Assembly: GCF_019511345.1 (NCBI RefSeq)
Contig: NZ_JAEUAK010000005.1
Location: forward strand, 434,001 to 498,000
Reading direction: 5' to 3'
Source: Rhizobium mesosinicum
GTDB lineage: Bacteria; Pseudomonadota; Alphaproteobacteria; Rhizobiales; Rhizobiaceae
DNA length: 64,000 nt
Positions 46,158 to 55,361 of this stretch are shown here, one piece after another; position 1 is the first letter of the stretch, and every line of letters starts with the position of its first letter. The notes beneath the pieces were generated by a model that was given only the letters and a program-made list of their open reading frames with translations, was not told the origin of the DNA and ran no database searches. Both the position numbers and the translations under genes were made by a program.

Positions 46158-48401
46158 ATGCGTTCCGTCGTTTCCTTGAACGAATCCTGGAGCTTCCACG
46201 AAGGCTTTGACCAGCGCCTGATCGAGGCATTCGACGGCGGCCACATGGTCAGCCTGCCGCACACGGCTGTCGAGCTGCCTTTCAACTATTTCGACGAGAA
46301 GCGCTATCAGCGCGCCTTCGCCTATCAGAGGGTGCTGCGCTGGCTGCCGGAATTCGAAGGCCGCGAAGTTTCCATCCTCTTCGATGGCGCCATGGCCGAC
46401 AGCGTCGTCTATCTGAACGGCGAAGAGATCATTGCTCATAAGGACGGCTACACGCCCTTCGAAGCCCGCCTGACCGGCAAACTCGTCAAGGGCGAGAACT
46501 TGATCACCGTCAAGATCGACGGCAGCGAGAACCCCGCCATCCCGCCCTTTGGCGGCCGCATCGACTATCTCACCTATGCCGGCATCTATCGCGACGTCTG
46601 GCTGAAGGTCACCGACAAGGTTTCCATCCGCAATCTCAAGATCGAGACACATGACGTCCTGTCCGACATGAAATCGGCGACGGTCCGCATTGATGTCGCC
46701 AATCCGCAGAGCCTGACCTATGCCGCGACCATTACGGCCTCGCTCAAGGGTGCCGATGGTATCGTGCTCGCAAGTGCCGCCGGTGAAACGATCGGCTCCG
46801 TGACAACGCTTTCCTTCGGCGGACTGACCGGCATCGAGCTGTGGGACCTGGCAAACCCGGCGCTCTACGAAGTTGTCGTCGATCTCAGAACCGAACATGG
46901 TTCGGACAGGGCATCCGCTCATTTCGGCTTCCGCACCGCCAAATTCACGCCGGAAGGCTTCCTGCTGAACGGTCGTCCCGTGAAGCTGCAGGGCCTCAAC
47001 CGCCACCAGGCCTATCCCTATGTCGGTTATGCCGCCGGCCGCTCCGCACAGGAGCGCGACGCCGACATCATGAAGAAGGTGCTGAAGTGCAATATCGTGC
47101 GCACTTCGCACTATCCGCAGTCGAAATGGTTCCTCGACCAGTGTGATCGCATCGGCCTGCTCGTCTTCGAGGAAATCCCCGGCTGGCAGCATATCGGCGA
47201 TCTCGACTGGCAGAGAGAGTCCATCGAGAACGTTCGCCGCATGATCGAGCGCGACTGGAATCACCCCTCGATCATCATCTGGGGCGTGCGCATCAATGAA
47301 TCGCTCGATAGCCACGATTTCTATACCGCCACCAACCGTCTGGCCCATGAGCTCGATTCCACCCGCCAGACCGGCGGCGTTCGCTATCTGACGGAAAGCG
47401 AGCTGCTCGAAGACGTCTACACGATGAACGACTTCGTTCTCGGCAATGAGGAACTGCCGGGCGCCAACCGCCCGCGCACGGCGCTGCGCAGCCAGCAGGA
47501 AAATACCGGCCTCTCCTACAAGGTCCCCTATATCATCACCGAATTCAACGGTCACATGCATCCGACCAAGATGTATGATGCCGAGCAGCGTCAGTCCGAG
47601 CACGTGCGCCGCCATCTGGAAGTGCTGAATGCGGCCTATGGCGATCCGGATATATCAGGTGCGATCGGCTGGTGCATGTTCGACTATAACACGCACAAGG
47701 ATTTCGGCTCCGGCGACCGCATCTGCTATCACGGGGTCATGGACATGTTCCGCGAACCGAAATTCGCGGCCTATGTCTATGCCAGCCAGTGCGACCCTTC
47801 GGATGAGATCATCATGAAGCCGGTCACCTTCTGGGCGCGCGGCGAGCGCAGCATCGGCGGCGTGCTGCCGCTGATCATCCTGACCAATTGCGACGAGGTG
47901 GAGCTGAAATACGGCTCTCTGACGAAGCGCATCGGTCCGGACCGCGAAAACTATCCGCACCTGCCGCATCCGCCCGTCGTGCTCGACCACCGCCATTTCA
48001 CCCAGGACGAACTCGGCCGCTGGGGTCTGGAATGGATCGACGGCGAATTCACCGGCTTCGTCAACGGCGAGCCCGTGGCCACCCTGACGCTTGCCGCCGA
48101 TCCGCTGCCAACCGCACTGGAAGTAGCGCCCGACAGCACCATACTGAAGGCCCGCGAACGCGACACGACCCGCGTCGTCATCCGCGCGCTCGACCAGCGC
48201 GGCCAACGCCTGCCGTTCCTGCATGATGTCGTCACACTCACGGTCAAGGGTCCTGCCAACATCGTCGGCCCGACCACCGTCCCGTTGCAGGGCGGCACGA
48301 CCGGCTTCTGGCTGGAGGCGACGGGCCTCACCGGAGAAATTACCGTCGAAGCAACCTCAAGCCGCTTTGCCCCAGTAACGATCTCGGTTGCGGCCGTCTG
48401 A
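46158..48401 (+). CDS. Glycoside hydrolase family 2 protein
   Basis: A 747-aa GH2 enzyme (beta-galactosidase/glucuronidase/mannosidase superfamily). Order: jelly-roll sugar-binding domain (about 1-165), Ig-like domain (165-270), TIM barrel with LLNGRPVKLQGLNRHQAYPYVGYA and NHPSIIIWGVRINES (acid/base Glu near 381), nucleophile Glu near 462 in IITEFNGHMHP, then DUF4982-like and a C-terminal Ig-like domain ending ATSSRFAPVTISVAAV. No signal peptide, so it should act on imported substrate. Its own GGGGAG is about six bases before ATG. Downstream of the dehydrogenase and lacI genes in the same direction. Sugar specificity not readable. Confidence 0.88.
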   Translation: MRSVVSLNESWSFHEGFDQRLIEAFDGGHMVSLPHTAVELPFNYFDEKRYQRAFAYQRVLRWLPEFEGREVSILFDGAMADSVVYLNGEEIIAHKDGYTPFEARLTGKLVKGENLITVKIDGSENPAIPPFGGRIDYLTYAGIYRDVWLKVTDKVSIRNLKIETHDVLSDMKSATVRIDVANPQSLTYAATITASLKGADGIVLASAAGETIGSVTTLSFGGLTGIELWDLANPALYEVVVDLRTEHGSDRASAHFGFRTAKFTPEGFLLNGRPVKLQGLNRHQAYPYVGYAAGRSAQERDADIMKKVLKCNIVRTSHYPQSKWFLDQCDRIGLLVFEEIPGWQHIGDLDWQRESIENVRRMIERDWNHPSIIIWGVRINESLDSHDFYTATNRLAHELDSTRQTGGVRYLTESELLEDVYTMNDFVLGNEELPGANRPRTALRSQQENTGLSYKVPYIITEFNGHMHPTKMYDAEQRQSEHVRRHLEVLNAAYGDPDISGAIGWCMFDYNTHKDFGSGDRICYHGVMDMFREPKFAAYVYASQCDPSDEIIMKPVTFWARGERSIGGVLPLIILTNCDEVELKYGSLTKRIGPDRENYPHLPHPPVVLDHRHFTQDELGRWGLEWIDGEFTGFVNGEPVATLTLAADPLPTALEVAPDSTILKARERDTTRVVIRALDQRGQRLPFLHDVVTLTVKGPANIVGPTTVPLQGGTTGFWLEATGLTGEITVEATSSRFAPVTISVAAV

Positions 48402-48408
48402 CGGCAGC

Positions 48409-49524
48409 CTAAGCGATCCTGAGCTGGCTGGCCGGATCGAAGAACACTGCCTTGTCGAGATTGAAGGCAAGGCGGGTGTTCTGGCCGGGCAGGATGCCGG
48501 TATCCGCTCCAAGGCGCGCCACTACCGACTTGCCGCCGAGCTTGGTAACGGCAAACGTATCGGAACCGGCCGGCTCCACGACCTCGATGGCACAATCGCC
48601 ATGAACGACCGATTTCGCCTTGCGGTCGGTCCCGTCAGGGTCAGTCAATGCTTCGGGACGAATGCCGAAGATGACCTGCTTGCCGGCATAACCTGTGAGG
48701 CTGTTATTGCCGGCATTGACGGGCAGCTTCAGCGGCTCGCCATTCGGCCGCTCCAGCGAGACCTGCAGCCCGCCGGCGCCGTTCTCGACGGTGGCGTTCA
48801 GCAGGTTCATCGCCGGCGAGCCCATAAAGTCGGCCACGAAGACATTGGCCGGGCTGTTATAGATTTCGGCGGGCGTGCCGAACTGCTGCAGCACGCCATC
48901 CTTCAGCACAGCGATCTTGGTCGCCAGCGTCATCGCCTCGATCTGGTCATGCGTGACGTAGACGATCGTCGTTCCCATGCGTTGGTGCAGGCGCTTGATT
49001 TCCGTGCGCATATCGACGCGCAGCTTCGCGTCGAGGTTGGAAAGCGGCTCGTCGAACAGGAAGACCTGCGGATTGCGCACCAGTGCGCGGCCCATAGCCA
49101 CACGCTGACGCTGTCCGCCGGAAAGCTGCGAGGGTTTGCGGTCGAGCAGATGGCCGATCTGCAGCATGTCGGAGACCTGCTTGATCGCCTTCTCGCGCTC
49201 TTCCTTCGGCACACCGCGGATTTCCATGCCGAAGGCGATATTGCCGGCAACGGTCATGTTCGGATAGAGCGCGTAGCTCTGGAACACCATGGCGATATCA
49301 CGCTTGGAGGGGTGCAAGCCGTTGATGGAGCGGCCATCGATGCGGATCTCACCCGAAGTGATCGCTTCGAGCCCGGCAATGGTGTTGAGCAGCGTGGACT
49401 TGCCGCAGCCGGACGGGCCGACCAGCACCAGGAAGCCACCCTTTTCGAGTTCCAGATCGATCCCCTTGAGAATATCGACGGCGCCGAAGCGCTTCTTGAG
49501 ACCGGAAATTTCAAGAAAAGCCAT
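48409..49524 (-). CDS. Sugar ABC transporter ATPase (GtsD/MalK type)
   Basis: A 371-aa ATPase for the importer encoded upstream. Walker [10 protein letters not shown] near residue 37, [51 protein letters not shown], then two TOBE-like regions with FGIRPEALTD. It begins three bases after the second permease stop; its own stop nearly meets the GH2 stop of the converging unit. Confidence 0.9.
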   Translation of the reverse strand: MAFLEISGLKKRFGAVDILKGIDLELEKGGFLVLVGPSGCGKSTLLNTIAGLEAITSGEIRIDGRSINGLHPSKRDIAMVFQSYALYPNMTVAGNIAFGMEIRGVPKEEREKAIKQVSDMLQIGHLLDRKPSQLSGGQRQRVAMGRALVRNPQVFLFDEPLSNLDAKLRVDMRTEIKRLHQRMGTTIVYVTHDQIEAMTLATKIAVLKDGVLQQFGTPAEIYNSPANVFVADFMGSPAMNLLNATVENGAGGLQVSLERPNGEPLKLPVNAGNNSLTGYAGKQVIFGIRPEALTDPDGTDRKAKSVVHGDCAIEVVEPAGSDTFAVTKLGGKSVVARLGADTGILPGQNTRLAFNLDKAVFFDPASQLRIA

Positions 49525-49527
49525 AGA

Positions 49528-50475
49528 TCACCCTTTGACGGCGCCCGCCATCAGACCGCGCACGAAATAGCGGCCGGCGAGGATATAGACGATGAGCGTA
49601 GGAACGGCCGCGATCATCGCCGCAGCCATGTTGACATTATATTCGACCACACCGGTCGAGGTATTGACGACATTGTTGAGCGCAACGGTCATTGGCATCG
49701 AGTCGCCGGTGCCGGCATAGGCCGAGGCGAAGAGGAAGTCGTTCCAGATATTGGTGAACTGATAGATGACCGTGACCACGATGATCGGCAGCGAATTCGG
49801 CAGCATGATACGGCGGAAAATCTGAAAGAAGCTTGCGCCATCCACCTGCGCAGCCTTCACCAGTTCCGTCGGAAACGCCTCATAAAAATTGCGGAAGAAC
49901 AGCGTCGTGAAGCCGAGGCCGTAAACCACGTGCACGAAGACGAGGTTCACGGTCGGATTGCCGAAGCCGAAGCTGAAACCCGTTGCATTCTGCAGCGTCG
50001 TGCCGAAACGGCCGAGTGAACCGAGAATGGTCGCCATCGGCAACAGCACCGACTGGAACGGAATGAAGCAGGCAAAGAGCATCAGGCCGAAGACCAGCGT
50101 ATGGCCGGGGAACCGCCATTTGGTCAGCACATAGCCGTTGACTGCGCCGAGAATGGTCGAGATCGCCACTGCCGGCACGACCATCTTGATCGAATTCCAG
50201 AAGTAGCCCTTGATGCCGGCGCAGGTCAGGCCGACGCAGGCCTCGCCCCAGGCCTTGAACCAGGGATCGAGTGTCGGTGACTGCGGCAGAGCCAACATAT
50301 TGCCGCCCTGAATTTCGTCCATCGTCTTGAACGAAGTCGTCAGCATGACGAAGAGCGGCATCAGATAGAGAACGGCGAAGATCAACAGCAGACCATAGAT
50401 GATGATCCGGCCGATCCAGCGGCCGCTATTGCCGCCCTGCGAGGATGCAATCTCAGAAGAAGTAATGCTGCTCAT
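49528..50475 (-). CDS. Sugar ABC permease 2 (GtsC type)
   Basis: A 315-aa CUT1 permease. Six hydrophobic segments, with an enlarged periplasmic loop between the first and second (SPTLDPWFKAWGEACVGLTCAGIKGYFWNSI) that I associate with Pseudomonas GtsC-like glucose permeases. EAA loop: KAAQVDGASFFQIFRRIMLPNSLPI. Overlaps the first permease by four bases. Ends FVRGLMAGAVKG. Confidence 0.89.
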   Translation of the reverse strand: MSSITSSEIASSQGGNSGRWIGRIIIYGLLLIFAVLYLMPLFVMLTTSFKTMDEIQGGNMLALPQSPTLDPWFKAWGEACVGLTCAGIKGYFWNSIKMVVPAVAISTILGAVNGYVLTKWRFPGHTLVFGLMLFACFIPFQSVLLPMATILGSLGRFGTTLQNATGFSFGFGNPTVNLVFVHVVYGLGFTTLFFRNFYEAFPTELVKAAQVDGASFFQIFRRIMLPNSLPIIVVTVIYQFTNIWNDFLFASAYAGTGDSMPMTVALNNVVNTSTGVVEYNVNMAAAMIAAVPTLIVYILAGRYFVRGLMAGAVKG

Positions 50476-51425
50476 CGCGCCTTCTCCCTCAGTTCGGAAT
50501 AGAGATAGGGAACGATGATTGCCGAAATGGTCATCAGCATGATGATGGCGCTTGCGGAGCCGACAGCCATTTCATTCCGCTTGAACGTGTATTCGTACAT
50601 GAAGTTGGACGGCAGCCATGCCGAGCCACCCGGCCCGCCCGACGTCAGCGCTACGACAAGGTCATAGGACTTGATCGCCATATGGGCGAGCACGATGAAG
50701 GCCGACAGGAAGATCGGCCGCAGCATTGGAATGACGATACGTCGGTACATCTGGAAGGGCGATGCACCGTCGATCTGCGCCGCCTTCATGATTTCGCCGT
50801 CAATGCCGCGCAGCCCCGCGAGGAACATCGCCATGACGAAGCCGGAAGCCTGCCAGACACCGGCAATGACGACGGTGTAGATGACGAAGTCCTTGTTCTT
50901 GATCCAGTCGAAGTGAAAGCTCGTCCAGCCGAAATGATGCAGTGTCTGCTCGAGCCCAAGGCCCGGATCGAGGAACCACTTCCAGGCAACGCCGGTCACG
51001 ATGAAGGACAGCGCCATCGGATAGAGGAAGATCGGCCGCAATATGCCTTCGCCGCGGATCTTCTGGTCGAGAAGGATCGCAAGCAGCAGGCCGAGCCCCA
51101 GACAGATGAAGATGTAGAGGAAACCAAAGATCCCCATATTGGTGATCGACGTGTACCATGAGGACGGCGGATCGCTTTCGAAGGTCCAGCGCCAGAGCCG
51201 CTGATAAGCGCGCGTGCCCGTGATTGCATAGGACGGAAAGGTCTTGGAATTGGTGAAGGAGAGATAGGCCGTCCAGACGATGAAGGCGTAGACGAAGACC
51301 ACGGTGATCAGGAAACTTGGCGCCAGCACGATCTTCGGCAATGCATCCTGCAGTCGGCCGCGAATGGACGTGCGGGTTGAGGGCTTCGATGTCAGGACCG
51401 GATCCGTGGTCGCAACTGTACTCAT
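50472..51425 (-). CDS. Sugar ABC permease 1 (GtsB type)
   Basis: A 317-aa CUT1 permease with six membrane segments. The segments SFTNSKTFPSYAITGTRAYQRLW and WFLDPGLGLEQTLHHFGW are like GtsB-type glucose permeases. EAA loop: KAAQIDGASPFQMYRRIVIPMLRPI. Start MSTVATTDPV at 51425 has GGAGGAGATG upstream; a 66-codon extension of the frame runs through the stem-loop and is rejected. Second gene of its operon. Confidence 0.89.
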   Translation of the reverse strand: MSTVATTDPVLTSKPSTRTSIRGRLQDALPKIVLAPSFLITVVFVYAFIVWTAYLSFTNSKTFPSYAITGTRAYQRLWRWTFESDPPSSWYTSITNMGIFGFLYIFICLGLGLLLAILLDQKIRGEGILRPIFLYPMALSFIVTGVAWKWFLDPGLGLEQTLHHFGWTSFHFDWIKNKDFVIYTVVIAGVWQASGFVMAMFLAGLRGIDGEIMKAAQIDGASPFQMYRRIVIPMLRPIFLSAFIVLAHMAIKSYDLVVALTSGGPGGSAWLPSNFMYEYTFKRNEMAVGSASAIIMLMTISAIIVPYLYSELREKAR

Positions 51426-51457
51426 GTGATCATCTCCTCCCCGCGGAGCAGGGCCGT

Positions 51458-51485
51458 GGCTTTCCCGCAAGGGTGCGGGAAAGCC
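51458..51485 (-). terminator. Stem-loop between gtsA-like and permease genes
   Basis: On either strand GGCTTTCCCGCA and TGCGGGAAAGCC form a perfect 12-bp stem with a four-base loop. No U-tract, so it probably stabilises the 3' end of the binding-protein message rather than terminating. It begins 13 bases after that gene's stop. Confidence 0.65.
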
Positions 51486-51498
51486 GTTGTCGTTAGAA

Positions 51499-52758
51499 TT
51501 AGCGAGCGTCGTCGATAGCCTGGACGAGCTGGGTAACAGCTTCGTCGGAGGTCTTGATCTGACCATGGACGAACTTCGAGACGACGTCCTTGTAGGCGTT
51601 GGCGATCGCCGGAGGAGCACCATAGCCCTGAGCGAGCGAGCCGAACAGCGTGCCGCCTTCGTTGGCAGCCTTCAGGTCGGCAATGCCCTTCTTGCCGCAA
51701 GCGTCGAAATCCGTATCCGGAACGTCGGTACGGGCCGGAACCGAACCCTTGACGACGTTGAAGGCGGACTGGAAGCTCTTGGACAGCGTTGCTGTGGCGA
51801 GCGCCACCTGAGCGGCCTTGCGGTCGTCAGGAACGTTGAACATGCCGAACATGTCGGAGTTGTAGACCACGCTGCCCTCGGTGCCCGGGAAGCGGTAGCA
51901 CAGGAAGTCGGTATCAGGGGTCTTCTTGGCGGCAACGAATTCACCCTTCGCCCAGTCGCCCATGACCTGCACCAGAGCATCGCCCTTGATGACCATGGCG
52001 GTCGCCAGATTCCAGTCGCGGCCCGAGAAGTTCGGATCGACATACTTGATGATCTTGGCGAGGTTGTCGAAGGACTTCTTCATCGTGTCGGACTTCAGCG
52101 ATTCCTCGTCGAGGTCATTGAAAGCCTTCTTGTAGAATTCCGGACCGCCGGTCGACAGCACGATGGAGTCGAACATCGTGGCTTCCTGCCAGTTCTGACC
52201 GCCGAGGGCGAGCGGGATGACGCCGGCTGCCTTTGCCTTGTCGAGCAGGGCAATCAGGTCGTCGAAGGTCTTCGGCTGTGTGCCTCCGATCTTGTCCATG
52301 ACCGACTTGTTGATCCACAGCCAGTTGACTGAGTGAACGTTAACAGGTGCTGCGACCCACTTGCCGTCATAGACGGAGAACTTCTGCAGTGCTTCCGGAA
52401 CGGACTTGTCCCAGCCTTCCTTCTTGGCCGTCTCGGTCAGGTCACCCATGACGCCAGCCTGGGCATAGTCGAGAACGGTATAGCCGAGCATCTGAGAGGC
52501 GGTCGGATAGGTGCCCGCGGCAACCATCGCCTTCAGCGCGGTCATAGCTGCGTCACCGCCACCGCCCGCGACCGGGACGTCCTTCCAGGCAAAACCTTCC
52601 TTGGCAAGGTCCTGCTTGAGCACGTTCAGCGCCGCGGCTTCACCGCCTGATGTCCACCAGTGCAGCATCTGAACTTCCTTGACGTCGGCTGCATGAGCGC
52701 TACCGACACCAGCCATCATCACGACAGCAAGAGCTGCCGAGCTTAAAAATTTGCGCAT
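51499..52758 (-). CDS. Glucose-type ABC substrate-binding protein (GtsA-like)
   Basis: Periplasmic binding protein, 419 aa. Signal peptide MRKFLSSAALAVVMMAGVGS followed by AHA-ADVKEVQ. The blocks EVQMLHWWTSGGEAAALNVLK, VAGGGGDAAMTALK, NVHSVNWLWINK, LALGGQNWQEATMFDSIVLS and GRDWNLATAMVIKGDALVQVMGDWAKGEF match GtsA of Pseudomonas as I recall it, a glucose-binding protein. Glucose or a related hexose is therefore likely. AGGAGG lies close before ATG 52758. First gene of the four-gene importer operon; a LacI gene is divergent upstream. Confidence 0.9.
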   Translation of the reverse strand: MRKFLSSAALAVVMMAGVGSAHAADVKEVQMLHWWTSGGEAAALNVLKQDLAKEGFAWKDVPVAGGGGDAAMTALKAMVAAGTYPTASQMLGYTVLDYAQAGVMGDLTETAKKEGWDKSVPEALQKFSVYDGKWVAAPVNVHSVNWLWINKSVMDKIGGTQPKTFDDLIALLDKAKAAGVIPLALGGQNWQEATMFDSIVLSTGGPEFYKKAFNDLDEESLKSDTMKKSFDNLAKIIKYVDPNFSGRDWNLATAMVIKGDALVQVMGDWAKGEFVAAKKTPDTDFLCYRFPGTEGSVVYNSDMFGMFNVPDDRKAAQVALATATLSKSFQSAFNVVKGSVPARTDVPDTDFDACGKKGIADLKAANEGGTLFGSLAQGYGAPPAIANAYKDVVSKFVHGQIKTSDEAVTQLVQAIDDAR

Positions 52759-52866
52759 GAATATCCTCCCGTTCGTAAGCGGCGGCGAGACCCACCTCGC
52801 CTGCCGGATGTCTTCCGCCACAAAGACGATCAGACATCACACCGCACCTCCCAGTACGGTTGACAA

Positions 52867-52882
52867 TTTAAAACGTTATAAA
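52867..52882 (-). promoter_or_regulatory. LacI-type operator in gts-like promoter
   Basis: TTTAAAAC-GTTATAAA is a 16-bp palindrome with one mismatched pair and the central CG of LacI operators. It overlaps a plausible -10 (TTTTAA) 17 bases from TTGACG (complement of 52891-52896) on the minus strand. Confidence 0.55.
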
Positions 52883-52987
52883 CGAGGCCGCGTCAAGTCC
52901 TTACTCGACTCCCGAGAAAAATATGACTTATGTGATTTCCGTTGATTTTATTGCAGTTTTTTCAGTTGCCTAGGAAATCATAAAAAT

Positions 52988-53001
52988 TTAAATCGTTTGC
53001 A
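52988..53001 (+). promoter_or_regulatory. LacI-type operator before the lacI gene
   Basis: TTAAATCGTTTGCA, with the core AATCGTTTGCA shared with the operator at 44005-44018, lies 31 bases before the LacI gene start; probable autoregulatory site. Confidence 0.45.
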
Positions 53002-53032
53002 TTGATCGATTGCATGCCGGTTTCATCGTGTT

Positions 53033-54112
53033 ATGGTAGCCGCAATCCAGCACGGAATATCCTCAGTGACCGAATCCTCTCAATTGCAACGGGGTGAAAA
53101 TCCGGAAGGCACGCAAAAGCGTGGCAAGCCGACGTTGCGCACCATCGCGACGTTGACCGGTCTTGCGGTAACCACAGTTTCCCGTGCGCTCAGCGACGCA
53201 CCGCAAATATCGACCGAGACGCGCGAACGCGTCCACCGCATCGCCCGCGAGATCGGCTACCTGCCGGACCGGGCTGCTCAGCGCCTGAAGACGGGCCGTA
53301 CCAATGTCATCAGCATCCTTCTCGATCCGCATCAGGAAGTGGTCGGCTTCGGCACCGCGATCATGTACGGCATTGCAAAGGCGTTGAAAGAGACATCCTA
53401 TCACCTCGTCGTCGCCCCGAACTTCCTGTCGAAAACCGACCTCGAAGCGGCAGAATATATCGTTCGCAACAATTTCGCCGACGGCCTGATCTTCACGCGG
53501 ACGGAACCATTCGATGCGAGGGTGCGGATGCTGCAGGAGGTCGGCTTTCCCTTCGTGTCTCACGGCCGCACCGAGTTTTCGACACCACACCCTTACGTCG
53601 ATTACGACAATTATGCCTTCGCCTACGAAGCCACCCGGCGCCTGATCGCCAAGGGAAGGAAAAGGTTCACGGTCATCATGCCGCCGAAGCGGCTGACCTT
53701 CAGCCAGCACATCCTTCACGGCTTCATGACCGCCGTGCGCGAGGCCGGCGTCGCCTATGAGATATCGGAAGCGGTCACGCTCGATTCACCGGCTAACGAG
53801 ATAAGAGATTTCTTCCGCGCGCGCGCCGCCGCACCCGATGTTCCCGATGGCTTCGTCTGTCCGGGCGAGGTTTCCGCACTGGCGCTTGTCAGCGCCATGG
53901 GTGATGCGGGCCGCGTTCTCGCGGAAGACTACGATATCGTCGCAAAGGAGACATCACATCTCCTCACCCATCTGCAGCCGAAGATCGAAACCATCTATGA
54001 AGATCTGGTGGAAGCTGGCGAACATCTCGGCCAGATGCTTCTTCAGCGTATCAGCAATCCGGCAGCGGAGAGCCAGAGCCTGCTCCTGCCGCCGCAGATC
54101 AATTTCCGGTAA
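53033..54112 (+). CDS. LacI-family regulator of the gts-like operon
   Basis: A 359-aa LacI protein with an unusually long N-terminal tail (about 33 residues, rich in Gln/Glu/Gly) before the HTH TLRTIATLTGLAVTTVSRALSDAPQISTETRERVHRIAREIGYLPDRAAQRL. The sensor domain follows (NVISILLDPHQEVVGFG, DGLIFTRTEPFDARVRMLQEVGFPFVSHGR, PDGFVCPGEVSALALVSAM). AglR/AglR-like rhizobial regulators share HVSHGRTE-type motifs. No good ribosome site precedes ATG 53033; GTG 53066 is an alternative start that would shorten the tail. Divergent from the binding-protein gene, which it presumably controls. Confidence 0.86.
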   Translation: MVAAIQHGISSVTESSQLQRGENPEGTQKRGKPTLRTIATLTGLAVTTVSRALSDAPQISTETRERVHRIAREIGYLPDRAAQRLKTGRTNVISILLDPHQEVVGFGTAIMYGIAKALKETSYHLVVAPNFLSKTDLEAAEYIVRNNFADGLIFTRTEPFDARVRMLQEVGFPFVSHGRTEFSTPHPYVDYDNYAFAYEATRRLIAKGRKRFTVIMPPKRLTFSQHILHGFMTAVREAGVAYEISEAVTLDSPANEIRDFFRARAAAPDVPDGFVCPGEVSALALVSAMGDAGRVLAEDYDIVAKETSHLLTHLQPKIETIYEDLVEAGEHLGQMLLQRISNPAAESQSLLLPPQINFR

Positions 54113-54113
54113 C

Positions 54114-55361
54114 TTAAGCCGCGTCACGACCGGCTGTCGGCTTATCGCGGAAGGCGAAGACTTCGACCGGCTCCCCAAGGCCACGCAGAGGAAAAGTGCC
54201 GAGATTGTCCATCTCTTCCGTGCAGGTCGCCATCTCGACGAAAGCGCGAGACAAAAGTACCGGCCGCTTAACCTCCTTGGTCAAGGTTTCAAGCCGCGAG
54301 GCGACGTTGACTGCCGGACCGATGACCGTGAAATCCAGCCGCCGACGCGAACCGATGTTGCCGTACATGACGTCGCCAACGTGGACCCCGACACCGTAGC
54401 GCAGGGGATCACGCCCCAGGCGCTGATGTTGCTCATTCAGTTTCGCCATCGCCTCCTGCCCTTCACGGATCGCCGTCAGCAGATCCTCGCAGGCCGAAGG
54501 CTTCGACAGCGGGAAGATGGCGAGCAATCCGTCGCCCATGAATTTTAGGATTTCGCCGCCGTGCCGCTCAATCGGATCGGACATGGCATCGAAATAGTCG
54601 TTGAGCAGATGAATGACGTCATCACGCGGCCAGAGGTCGGAGATCGCCGTGAAATCGCGCAGGTCGCAGATCATGATCGCCGCGCCAACGGTCGTGCCGC
54701 TGCCGCGGGTAATGACGCCGGAGAGAATCTGTTCGCTTGCGTGCGGCCCCACATAGGTCTGCAGCAGCGTGCGCGCCATGATGTTCTTCAGCCGGATTTC
54801 GCTGACGAGCGTCAGGGCGGGCAGAAGATCGCGCAGGAAATCCACGTGTTCGCTTGTAAAACCGCCCGGCCGCTTGGTCGAGAAGGTGACGACGTGTCGC
54901 TTTCCGAACGTATGATCGATCGGCCAGGCGATATATTCGGAATAGCCGTCGTCGCGCAGTTCCTGGAAGAAGGGATAGTCGTCGCCTTCCCACAAATCCT
55001 CCAGGTTTTTCCGCACCTCATTGGCTCCGCTATGGATCTCGTTGACCGGGCTGTTGAGGAATTGCGGCGTGGTCTCCACCCCGTAGGCAAAGGTGTCGAT
55101 CTTCGCCTCGTCCATGCCTTCCACCCACAGGATGCGGGCGCCGATCCATTGCGGATGGTTGGTGCGGAAATGCAAGCTCGACCGGTTCACCGGCACGCCC
55201 GCTGCCAATAGCCGCTTGCACATCTCCACCAGGATATTGTCGATGAAACGCTCGCTGCGGGTCTCGTTGATCAGCCAATCGAGAATTCGGCGCCTGCGAA
55301 TTGGCCAGACGCCTTCGGCAGCTTCGCTTGCCGGATCAGTCGCTTCGAAAGAGGGCCTCAT
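54114..55361 (-). CDS. Class III adenylate/guanylate cyclase
   Basis: A 415-aa cyclase with an N-terminal 190-residue sensor-like domain of the same type as the cyclase at 36357 (WPIDHTFGKRHVVTFSTKRPGGFTSEHVDFLRDLLPAL) and a C-terminal catalytic domain: first metal Asp in ICDLRDFTAISDLWP, second in KFMGDGLLAIFPL, then GVHVGDVMYGNIGSRRRLDFTVIGPAVNVASRLE. Asp in LDFTVIG suggests ATP as substrate. Its ATG directly follows the U-run of the nrdF terminator, and GGGAG of the hairpin base serves as ribosome site. It is 93 bases downstream of nrdF on the same strand. Confidence 0.87.
   Translation of the reverse strand: MRPSFEATDPASEAAEGVWPIRRRRILDWLINETRSERFIDNILVEMCKRLLAAGVPVNRSSLHFRTNHPQWIGARILWVEGMDEAKIDTFAYGVETTPQFLNSPVNEIHSGANEVRKNLEDLWEGDDYPFFQELRDDGYSEYIAWPIDHTFGKRHVVTFSTKRPGGFTSEHVDFLRDLLPALTLVSEIRLKNIMARTLLQTYVGPHASEQILSGVITRGSGTTVGAAIMICDLRDFTAISDLWPRDDVIHLLNDYFDAMSDPIERHGGEILKFMGDGLLAIFPLSKPSACEDLLTAIREGQEAMAKLNEQHQRLGRDPLRYGVGVHVGDVMYGNIGSRRRLDFTVIGPAVNVASRLETLTKEVKRPVLLSRAFVEMATCTEEMDNLGTFPLRGLGEPVEVFAFRDKPTAGRDAA

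Noticed and set aside
46095..47615. A 506-codon minus-strand frame
   Set aside because: Antisense to the GH2 gene, whose motifs are clear; the antisense product has no family features.
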